Positions 17,606-26,814 of a stretch of DNA of 64,000 nucleotides are shown here, one piece after another (position 1 is the first letter of the stretch; each line of letters opens with the position of its first letter). The notes beneath the pieces were generated by a model. The model had not been told where the DNA came from. It did no database searches and saw nothing but the letters and a program-made list of their open reading frames with translations. The stretch is from Sulfopaludibacter sp035606355 (lineage in GTDB: Bacteria; Acidobacteriota; Terriglobia; Bryobacterales; Bryobacteraceae), in NCBI GenBank assembly GCA_035606355.1, contig DATNFO010000012.1:100498-164497 (forward strand), given 5' to 3'. A program made the position numbers and the translations under genes.

Positions 17606-18787
17606 GTGAAGGCATGGCAAGGGGCTGCAGCCGTTCTTGCGCTATCGCTGGCCGGGAGCGCGTGGGCAGCCGAGGATTCCTCAGCCGCCGCACGCGATCT
17701 GGCACGCCAAACCGCCGCGTTCGCACACGGTGAGCCGGTCGCGGTGATTTGGCGGAATGTCTCGTCGTTGGATGGGGCCACGGTGGCGCAAGTCCGCAGC
17801 TCTTTCGAGAGTGCCTGGCAGGATGCCGGGGTTCGGACGGCCGCGAATGCTGCATCCACCCTGCGCATCACTCTGTCCGAGAATCCGGCCGAGTACCTTC
17901 TGGTCGGCGAGGCGCAGGGAAGCGACGATCACCGCGTCTGGATGACGTTTTGGAAGCGCACCGGCGCACCGAAAATCGCGGTTTCCGGCGTCTCCCTCGA
18001 TAAAAAACTGCTTTGGGAGCAAGACGCACCCATCCTGGACGTGGCCTTCGTTTCAGGTGGGATGCTGGTGCTTTCGCCCTCGAGCGTCAGTTTTCTTGAC
18101 CGCGCCTCCGGCCAGTGGCAGCTGCGCCAGACCGCGCCGATTGCCGCCTCACGGCCCTTGCCGCGCGATCCCCGAGGCCGTCTGCGGGCGATGGGCAGCG
18201 CGTTTCAGGCGATGCTTCCCGGAATCGCATGCACCGGAGCAACGGCGCCATCCCTCACCGTCGAGTGCCGCCCGAGTGACCAGCCGTGGACCCTTGAATC
18301 CGGCGCTCGCTGGCTTCTCCTGGCCAACTACGCGGCCGATGCGAACTATTTCGACGGCCGGATCGTCACCCAGACGGGAACTCCGAAAACCGTACCGCCG
18401 TTCTATTCGGCCGCTGCTGTCGTGGAACAGGGGCGCGCGTCGTGGCTGCTCGCCACCGTAGAAAATGGCACGCAAATCTACGATGCAAGCTTCGCCCTTG
18501 CCGGTTCGGTGCCGAATTGGGGAAGCGACCTTGCAGGCGCCGACGCGCCGTGCAGTGCCCGCCCGCAAATTCTGGCCACGCGACCCGGAGATGGAACGGC
18601 GGGGGATGCCGTCCAGGCGTTTGCGGTAGCCGCTCGTTCCGCCGCGCCGCTCGGCGCTCCGGCTCTATTTGCGGGGGCCATCACGGCGCTTTGGCCCAAT
18701 GGCGCGACGGCGGCCATCGTCGTCGCCCGCGATCCGTCTACCTCGAAATACTCTGCCTACCTCGTGACGGTGACCTGTGGTTCGTAG
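17606..18787 (+). CDS. Secreted protein of unknown function
   Basis: About 393 residues with a signal peptide (QGAAAVLALSLAGSAWA, cleavage before AED). The mature part starts with a helix-rich region (RDLARQTAAFAHG...NVSSLDGATVAQVRSSFE) and continues as beta-strand-rich sequence with repeated D/S-W motifs that could be a propeller, though I cannot assign one. GTG at 17606 is chosen because of the preceding -10-like box. ATG at 17594 is possible. The gene overlaps the following substrate-binding-like gene by 11 bases, so their products may act together. Confidence 0.6.
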   Translation: MKAWQGAAAVLALSLAGSAWAAEDSSAAARDLARQTAAFAHGEPVAVIWRNVSSLDGATVAQVRSSFESAWQDAGVRTAANAASTLRITLSENPAEYLLVGEAQGSDDHRVWMTFWKRTGAPKIAVSGVSLDKKLLWEQDAPILDVAFVSGGMLVLSPSSVSFLDRASGQWQLRQTAPIAASRPLPRDPRGRLRAMGSAFQAMLPGIACTGATAPSLTVECRPSDQPWTLESGARWLLLANYAADANYFDGRIVTQTGTPKTVPPFYSAAAVVEQGRASWLLATVENGTQIYDASFALAGSVPNWGSDLAGADAPCSARPQILATRPGDGTAGDAVQAFAVAARSAAPLGAPALFAGAITALWPNGATAAIVVARDPSTSKYSAYLVTVTCGS

Positions 18788-19775
18788 CTCAATGCTCGCG
18801 CTCCTTCTGGCAGCCGCGCTGTTCGCGGCAACGCGCCCGCACTACGGCGGAGTGCTGCGCGTGCAACTGCAGGACGCGATCCAGGGCGCCGACCCGCCGC
18901 AACTCGGGCCGGGCATTCCCGATCTCTTCGCGGCGTTCACCATCACGCGGTGGGAATCGGGCAGCCGGGCCGCATTTTCGGCGAACCCGTCAGCCGCCGG
19001 CGGCCGGCCGTTTCTGGACTCGATCGAAATCGAAATGGGACGGCCCACGCGTGAGATGACCATTGCGCTGGATACGGGCAAAGCCGATATCATTCAACTC
19101 GACCCCGCTGCAATGCGCCGTCCGCCTGCCGGCGTAAAGATCTGGTCGTCATCGCCGGTGCGTCTCGTCGCCTTGCGATTTTCCGGCAGCGAAGACGCGC
19201 GGCTGCGCGAAGCGGTGTCGCTCGCGGTGGACCGCACCGCTATCCAACGCGTGCTGTTGCAAGGCCAGGGGGAGGTCTCCGGGGCGCTGCTGCCGCAGTG
19301 GCTCAGCGGATATGCGTTCCTTTTTCCGGCCGCCGCCGACGTGTCGAAATCGCGCGCGCTCGCAGCCGCACTTCCGGCCTCGTCCCGATCGCTGACTCTC
19401 TCCTTCGATTCGCCCGCGCTGCGACCCATCGCCGACCGGATCGTGCTCAACGCGCGCGACGCCGGTATCGCCTTCACCATCGCGCCGGCCGGTGGAACGG
19501 TGCGCCTGGTGCAGACGCGCATGATCTCCAGCGACCCCGCGAAAGCGCTCGCCGGAGTTGCGATATCGCTCGGTCTTCAGGAGCCCCCGCGCGCGTTGAC
19601 TCCCGAGGCGCTCTACAATGCCGAGCGCAATCTGCTCGATGGATTTCGCGTGATCCCGCTCTTTCATCTGCCGGACGTGTATGCGGTCTCGCCGCGAGTG
19701 AAAGGCGGCCCGGGAATCAGCCCGCTCGGCGAGTGGCGCTTTGAAAATCTATGGCTGGAGAATCCGCGGCCATGA
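18777..19775 (+). CDS. Shortened extracellular solute-binding protein, family 5-like
   Basis: A 332-residue exported protein with signal peptide (SMLALLLAAALFAATRP). Family 5 (DppA/OppA) features are visible: HYGGVLRVQL at the start, LREAVSLAVDRTAIQRVLL in the middle, and IPLFHLPDVYAVSPRVKG at the end. Family members are usually near 500 residues, so about a third of the core is missing. There are no ABC permease or ATPase genes nearby. Instead it lies directly before an NtrY-like kinase gene, overlapping it slightly, which suggests a sensory role. Start GTG at 18777, or ATG at 18792. Confidence 0.6.
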   Translation: MVRSSMLALLLAAALFAATRPHYGGVLRVQLQDAIQGADPPQLGPGIPDLFAAFTITRWESGSRAAFSANPSAAGGRPFLDSIEIEMGRPTREMTIALDTGKADIIQLDPAAMRRPPAGVKIWSSSPVRLVALRFSGSEDARLREAVSLAVDRTAIQRVLLQGQGEVSGALLPQWLSGYAFLFPAAADVSKSRALAAALPASSRSLTLSFDSPALRPIADRIVLNARDAGIAFTIAPAGGTVRLVQTRMISSDPAKALAGVAISLGLQEPPRALTPEALYNAERNLLDGFRVIPLFHLPDVYAVSPRVKGGPGISPLGEWRFENLWLENPRP

Positions 19776-21511
19776 CCTTCCGCACGCGCATCCTCCTGAT
19801 CTTCACGCTTGCCGTGGTCGCCAGCGTGGGAATTGTCGAGTGGGTCGGTCTGGACACCACGCGCGAGTCGTTCGAGCGCGCGGAGACACAGAGGGTGAAC
19901 GCCCTGGTGGGGCAGTTTCAACGCGAATTCGACCGCCGGAGGCAGGGCATCGTGCGTGCGGTGAACGGCATCGCCGGCTCCGACGCCATGCTGAACCTGG
20001 CGCTCGCCACCGATTACGCCCCGAACTATGACGATGCGCGTTCGCTCGCGGCCGCCCACAATCTCGGGCTGCTGGAACTGGTGGCCGGTGACGGCTCCAT
20101 CATTTCCTCCGCCGAGTGGCCCGCGCGCTTCGGCTACAAAGAAGACTGGCTGCTGACGCGCGAGAACTGGCGCTCTCTCGGCGCATTCCTCAAACGCGAG
20201 GAACTGCCTGACGGCATGACGCTCGCGCTGGTTTCGGTTGCGACTGTGAATGCGGGCGATCGTCGCCTGTACATCGTCGGCGGACAGGAGCTCGATCGCG
20301 AATTCCTCTCGACTCTCGTGCTTCCCGTGGGCATGCGCGCACTGCTTTACCGTAATTTGGGCGCCGGCTTTTCCGCGCCCGACCTGATCGACGCCTCCGG
20401 ACCGGCACGAAGACCGGCTATGCTTCAGCCGCTCGTCGAATCCGTGGTCCGCGACGGCAAAGAAACGGCTGCAACCGTCGGCGGCGGCGCGGACGCGGAG
20501 ATCTTCCACGCGATTCCTCTGACGGGATACGAGAACAACCTGCTCGGCGTGCTGCTGGCCGGAAGCTCGCGCCGTTCGCTCGTGGAACTCGAAGCGTCGC
20601 TGCGGACCACGGGCATTGCGGTCGCCGCCGCGGGCATCCTCACCGGACTGATGCTGGCGTGGTGGGCTACAGCTCGCATTACGCGCCCCGTCCGGCGTCT
20701 CGCCGATAGCGCGGGCAAAGTGGCCGCGGGCAACTGGAACACCACGGTGGAGATCGCGTCGGCTGACGAGATCGGGCAACTCGCGCAATCGTTCAATCGA
20801 ATGACGCATGAGCTCGTGGAACAGCGCGAGCGCCTGGTGCAGACAGAGCGTGTAGCTGCGTGGCGCGAACTTGCCCGCCGCCTGGCTCATGAGCTGAAGA
20901 ATCCGCTGTTCCCGCTGCAAATCACAGTGGAAAACATGCAGAGGGCGCGCGACAGCTATCCCGAGCAGTTCGACGAGGTGTTTCGCGAAGGCACGCACAC
21001 GCTACTCGCAGAGCTGCAGAATTTGAAGCAAATCATCGGCCGGTTCAGCGATTTCGCCAAGATGCCCGCGCCGGAAATGCAGGCCGTGGATTTTAACGCC
21101 ATGGCCGCCGATGTCATGAAGCTATTCGAGCCGCAACTCGCAGCCGCGCACATCGTTGGCCGCACGGAGCTCGACCCCAATTTGCCTGCGGTCCAGGCGG
21201 ATCCCGACCAGATGAACCGCGCGCTGCGCAACCTGATCCTCAATGCCATCGACGCCATGCCCAAAGGAGGCGCCCTCACCGTCCGCACGGCCGCGCTCAA
21301 CCCGGGCGTGCGCATCGAAATCGCCGATACCGGAGAAGGCCTCACGCCGGAGGAGTGCGAGCGCCTCTTCACGCCGTACTACACCACCAAAACACACGGC
21401 ACCGGCCTCGGCCTCGCGATTGTGCAGTCCGTAGTGGCGGACCATCATGGCAAAATCTCGGTGCACTCCCGGCCTGGGCAGGGCGCCACTTTTCGAATGG
21501 AATTGAGCTGA
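19772..21511 (+). CDS. Sensor histidine kinase, NtrY-like
   Basis: About 579 residues. One helix lies at the N-terminus and a second near residue 280, flanking a periplasmic sensor of about 250 residues. A HAMP domain follows (ARITRPVRRLADSAGKVAAG), then the phosphorylation box RRLAHELKNPLFPLQITVENM and ATPase motifs LNAIDAMPKGG, DTGEGL and TGLGLAIVQS. The box matches NtrY-type kinases. The chosen ATG gives a conventional leader (MTFRTRILLIFTL); 19751 is an in-frame alternative. It is followed 1 base later by its response regulator. Confidence 0.88.
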   Translation: MTFRTRILLIFTLAVVASVGIVEWVGLDTTRESFERAETQRVNALVGQFQREFDRRRQGIVRAVNGIAGSDAMLNLALATDYAPNYDDARSLAAAHNLGLLELVAGDGSIISSAEWPARFGYKEDWLLTRENWRSLGAFLKREELPDGMTLALVSVATVNAGDRRLYIVGGQELDREFLSTLVLPVGMRALLYRNLGAGFSAPDLIDASGPARRPAMLQPLVESVVRDGKETAATVGGGADAEIFHAIPLTGYENNLLGVLLAGSSRRSLVELEASLRTTGIAVAAAGILTGLMLAWWATARITRPVRRLADSAGKVAAGNWNTTVEIASADEIGQLAQSFNRMTHELVEQRERLVQTERVAAWRELARRLAHELKNPLFPLQITVENMQRARDSYPEQFDEVFREGTHTLLAELQNLKQIIGRFSDFAKMPAPEMQAVDFNAMAADVMKLFEPQLAAAHIVGRTELDPNLPAVQADPDQMNRALRNLILNAIDAMPKGGALTVRTAALNPGVRIEIADTGEGLTPEECERLFTPYYTTKTHGTGLGLAIVQSVVADHHGKISVHSRPGQGATFRMELS

Positions 21512-21512
21512 G

Positions 21513-22925
21513 TTGGCCTTGCTATCCTCAAGATTGGCCCACATTTTAATCGTCGATGACGACGCCAATACGCTGGCGTCGCTCTCCCGCGCGTTCCGCC
21601 TTGCCGGACACGAAGCCACGGTGTGCGATAACGCCGCACGCGCTCTGGAACTGGTGAAGTTCACGCACTTCGACATGATGCTGTCGGACGTCGTCATGCC
21701 CGGAAAGGACGGCCTTTCGCTGCTCGAGGATATTCGCGCTTCGGAGATTTCCATTCCGGTGGTGATGATCTCCGGGCAGGCGAACATCTCGATGGCTGTC
21801 CGCGCCACGCGGCTCGGCGCAGTGGATTTTCTGGAGAAGCCGATCTCCACGGACAAGCTCCTGCTGACCATCGACAATGTCATCAAATTCCAGCGGCTCG
21901 AACAGGAAAACCGTGACCTGCGGCAGCGCGTCGGCAAGCATGAAATCGTGCATGCGGGCGAGGCCATGCGCCGCGTCATGGCGCAAGTGGACCGCGTCGC
22001 GCCCAGCGAAGCGCGCGTCTGCATCCTCGGCGAAACCGGCACGGGAAAGGAATTGATCGCGCGCGCCTTCCATGAGCGCAGCGGCCGCCGCGATCAGCCG
22101 TTCATCACGCTCAACTGCGCGGCCGTTCCCGGCGAACTGATCGAGAGCGAGTTGTTCGGGCACGAAAAGGGTTCGTTCACCGGCGCGGCGGCACGGCATC
22201 TCGGTAAATTCGAGCAGGCCAATCACGGCACTCTGTTTCTGGACGAAATCGGCGATATGCCGCTCGTCATGCAGGCCAAGCTGCTGCGCGTGCTGGAGGA
22301 TCGTCAGGTGGAGCGCGTCGGCGGCGACCGTCCCATTCCGGTGGACGTGCGCGTCATCGTGGCGACGCATCGCAATCTCGATGAGCTCGTTCGCAAAGGA
22401 ACGTTCCGTCAGGATCTGTATCATCGCATTTACGTATTCCCGATCGTGCTGCCGCCCCTGCGAGAGCGGGCAGGCGATATTCCGGCGCTGGTCGCGCACT
22501 TCGCGGCGCAGGTGGCGGCGCAGAACGGGTGGAAGCCGAAACCGTTTACGCCGGCTGCTATCGATGAACTGCAGCGCTACACGTGGCCGGGCAATGTGCG
22601 CGAGTTGCGCAACATTGTGGAGCGGCTGTTGCTGCTGGCCGACGGGCCCGTGGAGGCGGCGGATGTGCGGCTTGCGCTACCGCAGGCAGCGGGTGCGGCT
22701 CCGGCTGCCGCCGCTGCTTCTCCAGCCGTAGTCCCCGTAATGGACGGTCCGCTGGCGCAGCGCGTGGATCACTTCGAGCGCGAACAGATTTTGGCCGAGC
22801 TCAAGCGGCACAATCAGCGGATGACGGATACGGCCAAAGCGCTGGGCCTGGAGCGCAGCCATTTGTATAAGAAGTGCCAGGCCCTCGGTATCGATTTGCG
22901 CGCCATGCGCCAGGGGCTGGCGTAG
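21513..22925 (+). CDS. Sigma-54-dependent response regulator, NtrC/NtrX type
   Basis: A 470-residue activator. The receiver has HILIVDDDANTLAS with phosphoacceptor Asp in MMLSDVVMPGKDG. The AAA+ domain has Walker A GETGTGKE, the sigma-54 contact loop as GSFTGA (usual form GAFTGA) and Walker B LFLDEIGDMP. After an Ala/Pro-rich linker of about 30 residues comes a Fis-type helix-turn-helix (NQRMTDTAKALGLERSHLYKKC). It starts at a TTG right after the kinase stop. Targets are unknown; sppA downstream is one candidate. Confidence 0.9.
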   Translation: MALLSSRLAHILIVDDDANTLASLSRAFRLAGHEATVCDNAARALELVKFTHFDMMLSDVVMPGKDGLSLLEDIRASEISIPVVMISGQANISMAVRATRLGAVDFLEKPISTDKLLLTIDNVIKFQRLEQENRDLRQRVGKHEIVHAGEAMRRVMAQVDRVAPSEARVCILGETGTGKELIARAFHERSGRRDQPFITLNCAAVPGELIESELFGHEKGSFTGAAARHLGKFEQANHGTLFLDEIGDMPLVMQAKLLRVLEDRQVERVGGDRPIPVDVRVIVATHRNLDELVRKGTFRQDLYHRIYVFPIVLPPLRERAGDIPALVAHFAAQVAAQNGWKPKPFTPAAIDELQRYTWPGNVRELRNIVERLLLLADGPVEAADVRLALPQAAGAAPAAAAASPAVVPVMDGPLAQRVDHFEREQILAELKRHNQRMTDTAKALGLERSHLYKKCQALGIDLRAMRQGLA

Positions 22926-22957
22926 GCCTCGGCGCGCCCATGCTACCGTCGGAATAG

Positions 22958-24682
22958 ATGGGCAAGTTTCTCTTGGGTATCCTGACGGGCTTCGCGCTCG
23001 TCTTCGTGGCAGGCGTTCTGGTCCTCTTCGCCGTGGCGCATTTTACTCAGGCGCCGCCCTCCATCAGGGACAATTCGGTGCTGGTAATGCGTCTCTCAGG
23101 GGACGTGCCGGAAAAAGCGCCGATCGAGCTGCCGGCCCTTCTCTCGCCGGCTGCCGGGCCGCGCGCCACACTTGCCGATGTCTGGATGTCGCTGCGGAAA
23201 GCGGCCGTCGATCCGCAAATCAAAGCCGTGATTGTAGAGCCGGAGGGCCTTTCCGCCGGCTGGGCCAAATGCGATGAGATCCGTTCCGATCTGGAAGCAT
23301 TTCGCAAATCCGGCAAGCCGGTCTACGCGTACTTACGGCAGCCCGGCTCGCATGAGTATTACGTCGCCACCGCGGCCGGCCGCATTTACCTTGGCCCTTC
23401 CGAGCCTGTGATGCTCAAAGGTTTACGCGCGGAAATCATGTACTTCAAGAACACCCTCGATAAGCTCGGCGTCACTGTGCAAGTGCAGCACGCCGGCAAG
23501 TACAAGGATTTCGGCGACATGTTTGAGCGCACCAACATGAGCCCGGAAACGCGAGAGGTGATGGACAGCGTGGTCGGCGACCTCTATGGCAATCTGGTGG
23601 ATCGCATTGCTGCTGCGCGCCATAAGTCTGCGGCCGATGTGCGTGCCATTATCGATCGGGGCCCCTACACCGCGCCGGGAGCGCTTCAGGTGGGCCTTGT
23701 CGACGAATTGCGTTTCGAAGACCAAATGTTCGGCGAGTTGCAGACCGCGCTCCATTCCGGCCAGCCCCATAAGGTGTCGCTGGAGGATTACGTTCGCGTG
23801 CCTGCTTCGTCGGTCGGACTCGGCGGAAAGCAGCATATTGCGCTGGTGATCGGCGAGGGCGATATCGTCCGCGGCGATGCGTCAAACGATGGGTCGGAAT
23901 CCTCGCTCACTTCCTATGGCTTCGTTAAAGTGCTGAAGCATCTCGAGGGCGATTCGTCCATCAAGGGCGTGATTGTGCGCATCGATTCTCCCGGCGGAGA
24001 AGTGACCGCGAGCGACGAGATCTGGCGCGAGATGAACCTGTTGAACCAGAAGAAGCCGATGGTAATCTCGATGTCCGACGTCGCCGCGTCGGGCGGGTAC
24101 TTTATGGCGATGACGGGCGCGCCGATCGTGGCGTACCCTGCGACCGAGACCGGTTCCATCGGCGTCGTCTTCGGCAAGCCTGTGCTGCATGGGTTTTACG
24201 ACAAGCTCGGAATTTCCAAAGACGCCGTACAGCAGGGTGCGCACGCCGATATCGATTCGGACTACGTGCCGCTATCGCCGGATGAGGCGGCGATTCTGCG
24301 CCATGGCATCGATGAGAGCTACGTCGATTTCGTGTCGAAGGTCGCTGCCGCCCGGCATCGCCCTTACAACGACATCGAGCCGAACGCGCAGGGTCGGGTG
24401 TGGCTCGGCTCGCAGGCGCAGCCTCGCGGACTGGTCGATCAGCTTGGCGGCTTCGACACTGCGGTCGCGCTTCTGAAGCAGAAGGCGGGTATCGCCGCGA
24501 ATGAGAATGTGTCGATCGATGTCTATCCGGGCGCGCGCACCTGGCTGGATCTGCTGATCAAACGTCCGCAATCCGATGTCCTGTCCATGCGGCTGAAGCA
24601 AGTGGTCGGCAATGTGCCGCTCCGCGCCTGGATGCAAGGCGGCTACCTGCGCGAAATGCCCTACTGGTTTGAAGTGCGGTAG
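22958..24682 (+). CDS. sppA: Signal peptide peptidase SppA, long form (protease IV)
   Basis: A 574-residue inner-membrane serine protease that degrades cleaved signal peptides. It has one N-terminal helix (LLGILTGFALVFVAGVLVLF) and two S49 domains. The general-base Lys is in the first (QVQHAGKYKDFGDMFE) and the nucleophile Ser in the second (SDVAASGGYFMAMTGAPIVA), as in the E. coli tandem form. Its TAG stop lies inside the left arm of a long palindrome shared with the convergent gene. TACCGT sits 8 bases before the ATG. Confidence 0.92.
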   Translation: MGKFLLGILTGFALVFVAGVLVLFAVAHFTQAPPSIRDNSVLVMRLSGDVPEKAPIELPALLSPAAGPRATLADVWMSLRKAAVDPQIKAVIVEPEGLSAGWAKCDEIRSDLEAFRKSGKPVYAYLRQPGSHEYYVATAAGRIYLGPSEPVMLKGLRAEIMYFKNTLDKLGVTVQVQHAGKYKDFGDMFERTNMSPETREVMDSVVGDLYGNLVDRIAAARHKSAADVRAIIDRGPYTAPGALQVGLVDELRFEDQMFGELQTALHSGQPHKVSLEDYVRVPASSVGLGGKQHIALVIGEGDIVRGDASNDGSESSLTSYGFVKVLKHLEGDSSIKGVIVRIDSPGGEVTASDEIWREMNLLNQKKPMVISMSDVAASGGYFMAMTGAPIVAYPATETGSIGVVFGKPVLHGFYDKLGISKDAVQQGAHADIDSDYVPLSPDEAAILRHGIDESYVDFVSKVAAARHRPYNDIEPNAQGRVWLGSQAQPRGLVDQLGGFDTAVALLKQKAGIAANENVSIDVYPGARTWLDLLIKRPQSDVLSMRLKQVVGNVPLRAWMQGGYLREMPYWFEVR

Positions 24683-24801
24683 GTACCGGCCTCCCGGCCG
24701 GTACCAGGCAAGCAACGCTCGCCGCAACAGGAAAGATTCCTGTTTCCACGCATTATGCGCGCTACGCGCGCATGGTACCGGCCGGGAGGCCGGTACCTAC
24801 C
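24678..24801. repeat. Palindromic element spanning the sppA / glycosyltransferase 3' ends
   Basis: Arms 24678-24705 and 24774-24801 are perfect 28-base reverse complements, each itself a near-palindrome of GGTACCGGCC blocks. Between them lie two further perfect hairpins: 24725-24743 (AACAGGAA, loop AGA) and 24755-24773 (ATGCGCGC, loop TAC). The left arm contains the sppA stop codon and the right arm encodes the last residues of the convergent glycosyltransferase. It could act as a bidirectional terminator or be a mobile palindrome. Confidence 0.85.
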
Positions 24802-25973
24802 AGCGCCTCGCGCACACGTTCCAAAGTCTCTTCAGCATCGGCTTTTTCAACGCGCACTACCTGTACGTTCGCGCCAACCGGCCGCCAGCGGTCGAACATA
24901 CGCGGCACGGGAAAGCCGCCAAATATACTGACCAGCGGAACGCCGCACGCCGCCGCGATATGTTGTCCCGCCGAATCGTAACCGACGTACAACTTGCTCG
25001 CCGCGATAATCCTGGCGAACCCGGCGAATGAACCGCTCCACAAAACTGCGTTCACGCCCGCGCGCTCCACGGCAGCGCGGACGCGCTCCGATTCTTCGCC
25101 GCCGGCGCCTTCATCGATGCACAAAGGCGCGCCCGATTCCGCCAGCACGCCGAGCAACTTTTCTTCAAACGGATCGGCAATGCGCTTGGCCGGATTCTCG
25201 CCGACCCCCAGGCTGATTGCGATGTGCCCGCCATCGGTATGCGTGCCGCCCAACGCGATGAAGGGCTTTGCATCGGCGACGCCGAAGGTCTCCCGAGCCC
25301 ACTTGGCGGCGAGTTGCGGAAGGCTATCGCTGGTGTCGGCTCCATACGCGCGGCTCTCGAAGAGGTGATACCGCTCCTCCGCGCAAACCGGCAACAGGCC
25401 GAGCTGCGTCAGCCGCGAATCCGGATCCACCACGAGGCAATCGTCGCCCTCGATGAGGTCGCGGAGCGGTTGCCATGCAGCCAGACGGTCGCGTAGGCCG
25501 CCGCGCGTATACGGGAGCGGCGCATGGTGAATGTGACCCTCCGCTCCGAACAGCTCATAGTTCTTTTGCGGACCTACGAACACGATCTCCGCGTGCGGAA
25601 AACGGCGTTTCGCAGCGGCCATCAGTACACTGGTGACCGCGACATCGGCGCCCAACGTCACGCGCGACAGCACGAAGATCCGCCGCGGTTTCCCCATCAC
25701 CGGCCGGACTTTGCGAACCCGGTTATAGCGCGCCACGAGCGATGCGGCGTCCACCGTCTCTACCGCGTATTCCACAGCCTGCGAAAACAAGCGCGCGTAA
25801 ACATCGCACAGGGCAGGCTCGAAGCGGTCCGCCAGCCCTTCTACCAGCACTCCGAACAGCGCCTTGCCGCAGGGCTCGGCCAACAGCGTGCGAGGCAGCC
25901 GCTGAGGCGGCGTACCGGCCACGCACTGATCCAGCAGTTCCTGTGCGATGTCTTTACACGAAGTACTTATCAA
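24762..25973 (-). CDS. Glycosyltransferase family 9-like (heptosyltransferase-like) protein
   Basis: A 403-residue protein. After about 85 helical residues comes the GT9 fold: RRIFVLSRVTLGADVAVTSVLMAAAKRRFP, then IALGGTHTDGGHIAISLG, and the nucleotide-sugar end motif LYVGYDSAGQHIAAACGVPLVSIFGG. Family members transfer heptose or related sugars to lipopolysaccharide. The start TTG overlaps the preceding gene by 20 bases, so translation is probably coupled. The last ten or so residues (VGTGLPAGTMRA) are encoded by a palindromic repeat, implying that the repeat altered the original C-terminus. Confidence 0.75.
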   Translation of the reverse strand: MISTSCKDIAQELLDQCVAGTPPQRLPRTLLAEPCGKALFGVLVEGLADRFEPALCDVYARLFSQAVEYAVETVDAASLVARYNRVRKVRPVMGKPRRIFVLSRVTLGADVAVTSVLMAAAKRRFPHAEIVFVGPQKNYELFGAEGHIHHAPLPYTRGGLRDRLAAWQPLRDLIEGDDCLVVDPDSRLTQLGLLPVCAEERYHLFESRAYGADTSDSLPQLAAKWARETFGVADAKPFIALGGTHTDGGHIAISLGVGENPAKRIADPFEEKLLGVLAESGAPLCIDEGAGGEESERVRAAVERAGVNAVLWSGSFAGFARIIAASKLYVGYDSAGQHIAAACGVPLVSIFGGFPVPRMFDRWRPVGANVQVVRVEKADAEETLERVREALVGTGLPAGTMRA

Positions 25974-26814
25974 TCAGGATCCCCAGCTTGCGCCGCGTCG
26001 GTTCCGGCACGGTGCTCTTATCAGTGAGCAACGCGTGTGCCAAAGCCGACCCGCATTTGCAACTGCGCTCGCGCGGCATGCGTTCCACCGCCTCCGCCAC
26101 CACCTTGCACGCGTTCGCCGCATTCCTGGTGAGATTGTCGAGAATATCGGTGACGGTAACCGCATCGTGCTCGGAGTGCCAGCAATCGTAGTCCGTCACC
26201 ATTGCCACTGTCGAGTAGCAGATCTCCGCCTCGCGCGCGAGCTTTGCTTCCTGCAGATTGGTCATGCCGATCACGTCCATACCCCAACTGCGATACACGT
26301 TGCTCTCGGCCTTAGTGGAAAATGCAGGCCCCTCCATGCACAGATAGGTGCCGCCGCGCTTCACCGTCACGCCCGTCGTGTCGCACGCCGCCGCGACAAC
26401 GCCGCTCACTTCCGGGCAAACCGGGTCGGCAAAGCTGATGTGCGCCACCAGCCCTTCGCCGAAGAATGTGGAAACACGGCCGCGCGTCCGATCGAAAAAC
26501 TGATCGGGGATCACGAAATCCAGCGGCCGGTGTTCTTCCTTCAGGCTGCCGACAGCGCTGAGCGAAATAATCCGCTCCACGCCCAGCGACTTCATCCCGT
26601 AAATGTTGGCGCGGAAATTCAGTTCCGAAGGCGAAATACGATGTCCGCGGCCGTGCCGGGCCAGAAAGGCGACGCTCCGCCCCGCCAGGGTCCCGAGCAC
26701 GTAATTGTCCGATGGGAACCCGAACGGCGTATCGATCGCCACCTCCTGCTGTGCCGCAAATCCGGGCATGCCGTACAGCCCGCTGCCGCCGATAATTCCG
26801 ATTTCCGCTTTCAA
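25954..26814 (-). CDS. mtnP: S-methyl-5'-thioadenosine phosphorylase
   Basis: A 286-residue purine phosphorylase (MTAP type) that splits methylthioadenosine into adenine and methylthioribose-1-phosphate for methionine salvage. Motifs are EIGIIGGSGLYG, FLARHGRGHRISPSELNFRAN, the substrate region GGTYLCMEGPAFSTKAES, and MTNLQEAKLAREAEICY with TDYDCWH. The length is typical. It overlaps the MeaB-epimerase gene upstream by 4 bases and the glycosyltransferase gene downstream by 20. Confidence 0.92.
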   Translation of the reverse strand: MKAEIGIIGGSGLYGMPGFAAQQEVAIDTPFGFPSDNYVLGTLAGRSVAFLARHGRGHRISPSELNFRANIYGMKSLGVERIISLSAVGSLKEEHRPLDFVIPDQFFDRTRGRVSTFFGEGLVAHISFADPVCPEVSGVVAAACDTTGVTVKRGGTYLCMEGPAFSTKAESNVYRSWGMDVIGMTNLQEAKLAREAEICYSTVAMVTDYDCWHSEHDAVTVTDILDNLTRNAANACKVVAEAVERMPRERSCKCGSALAHALLTDKSTVPEPTRRKLGILIDKYFV

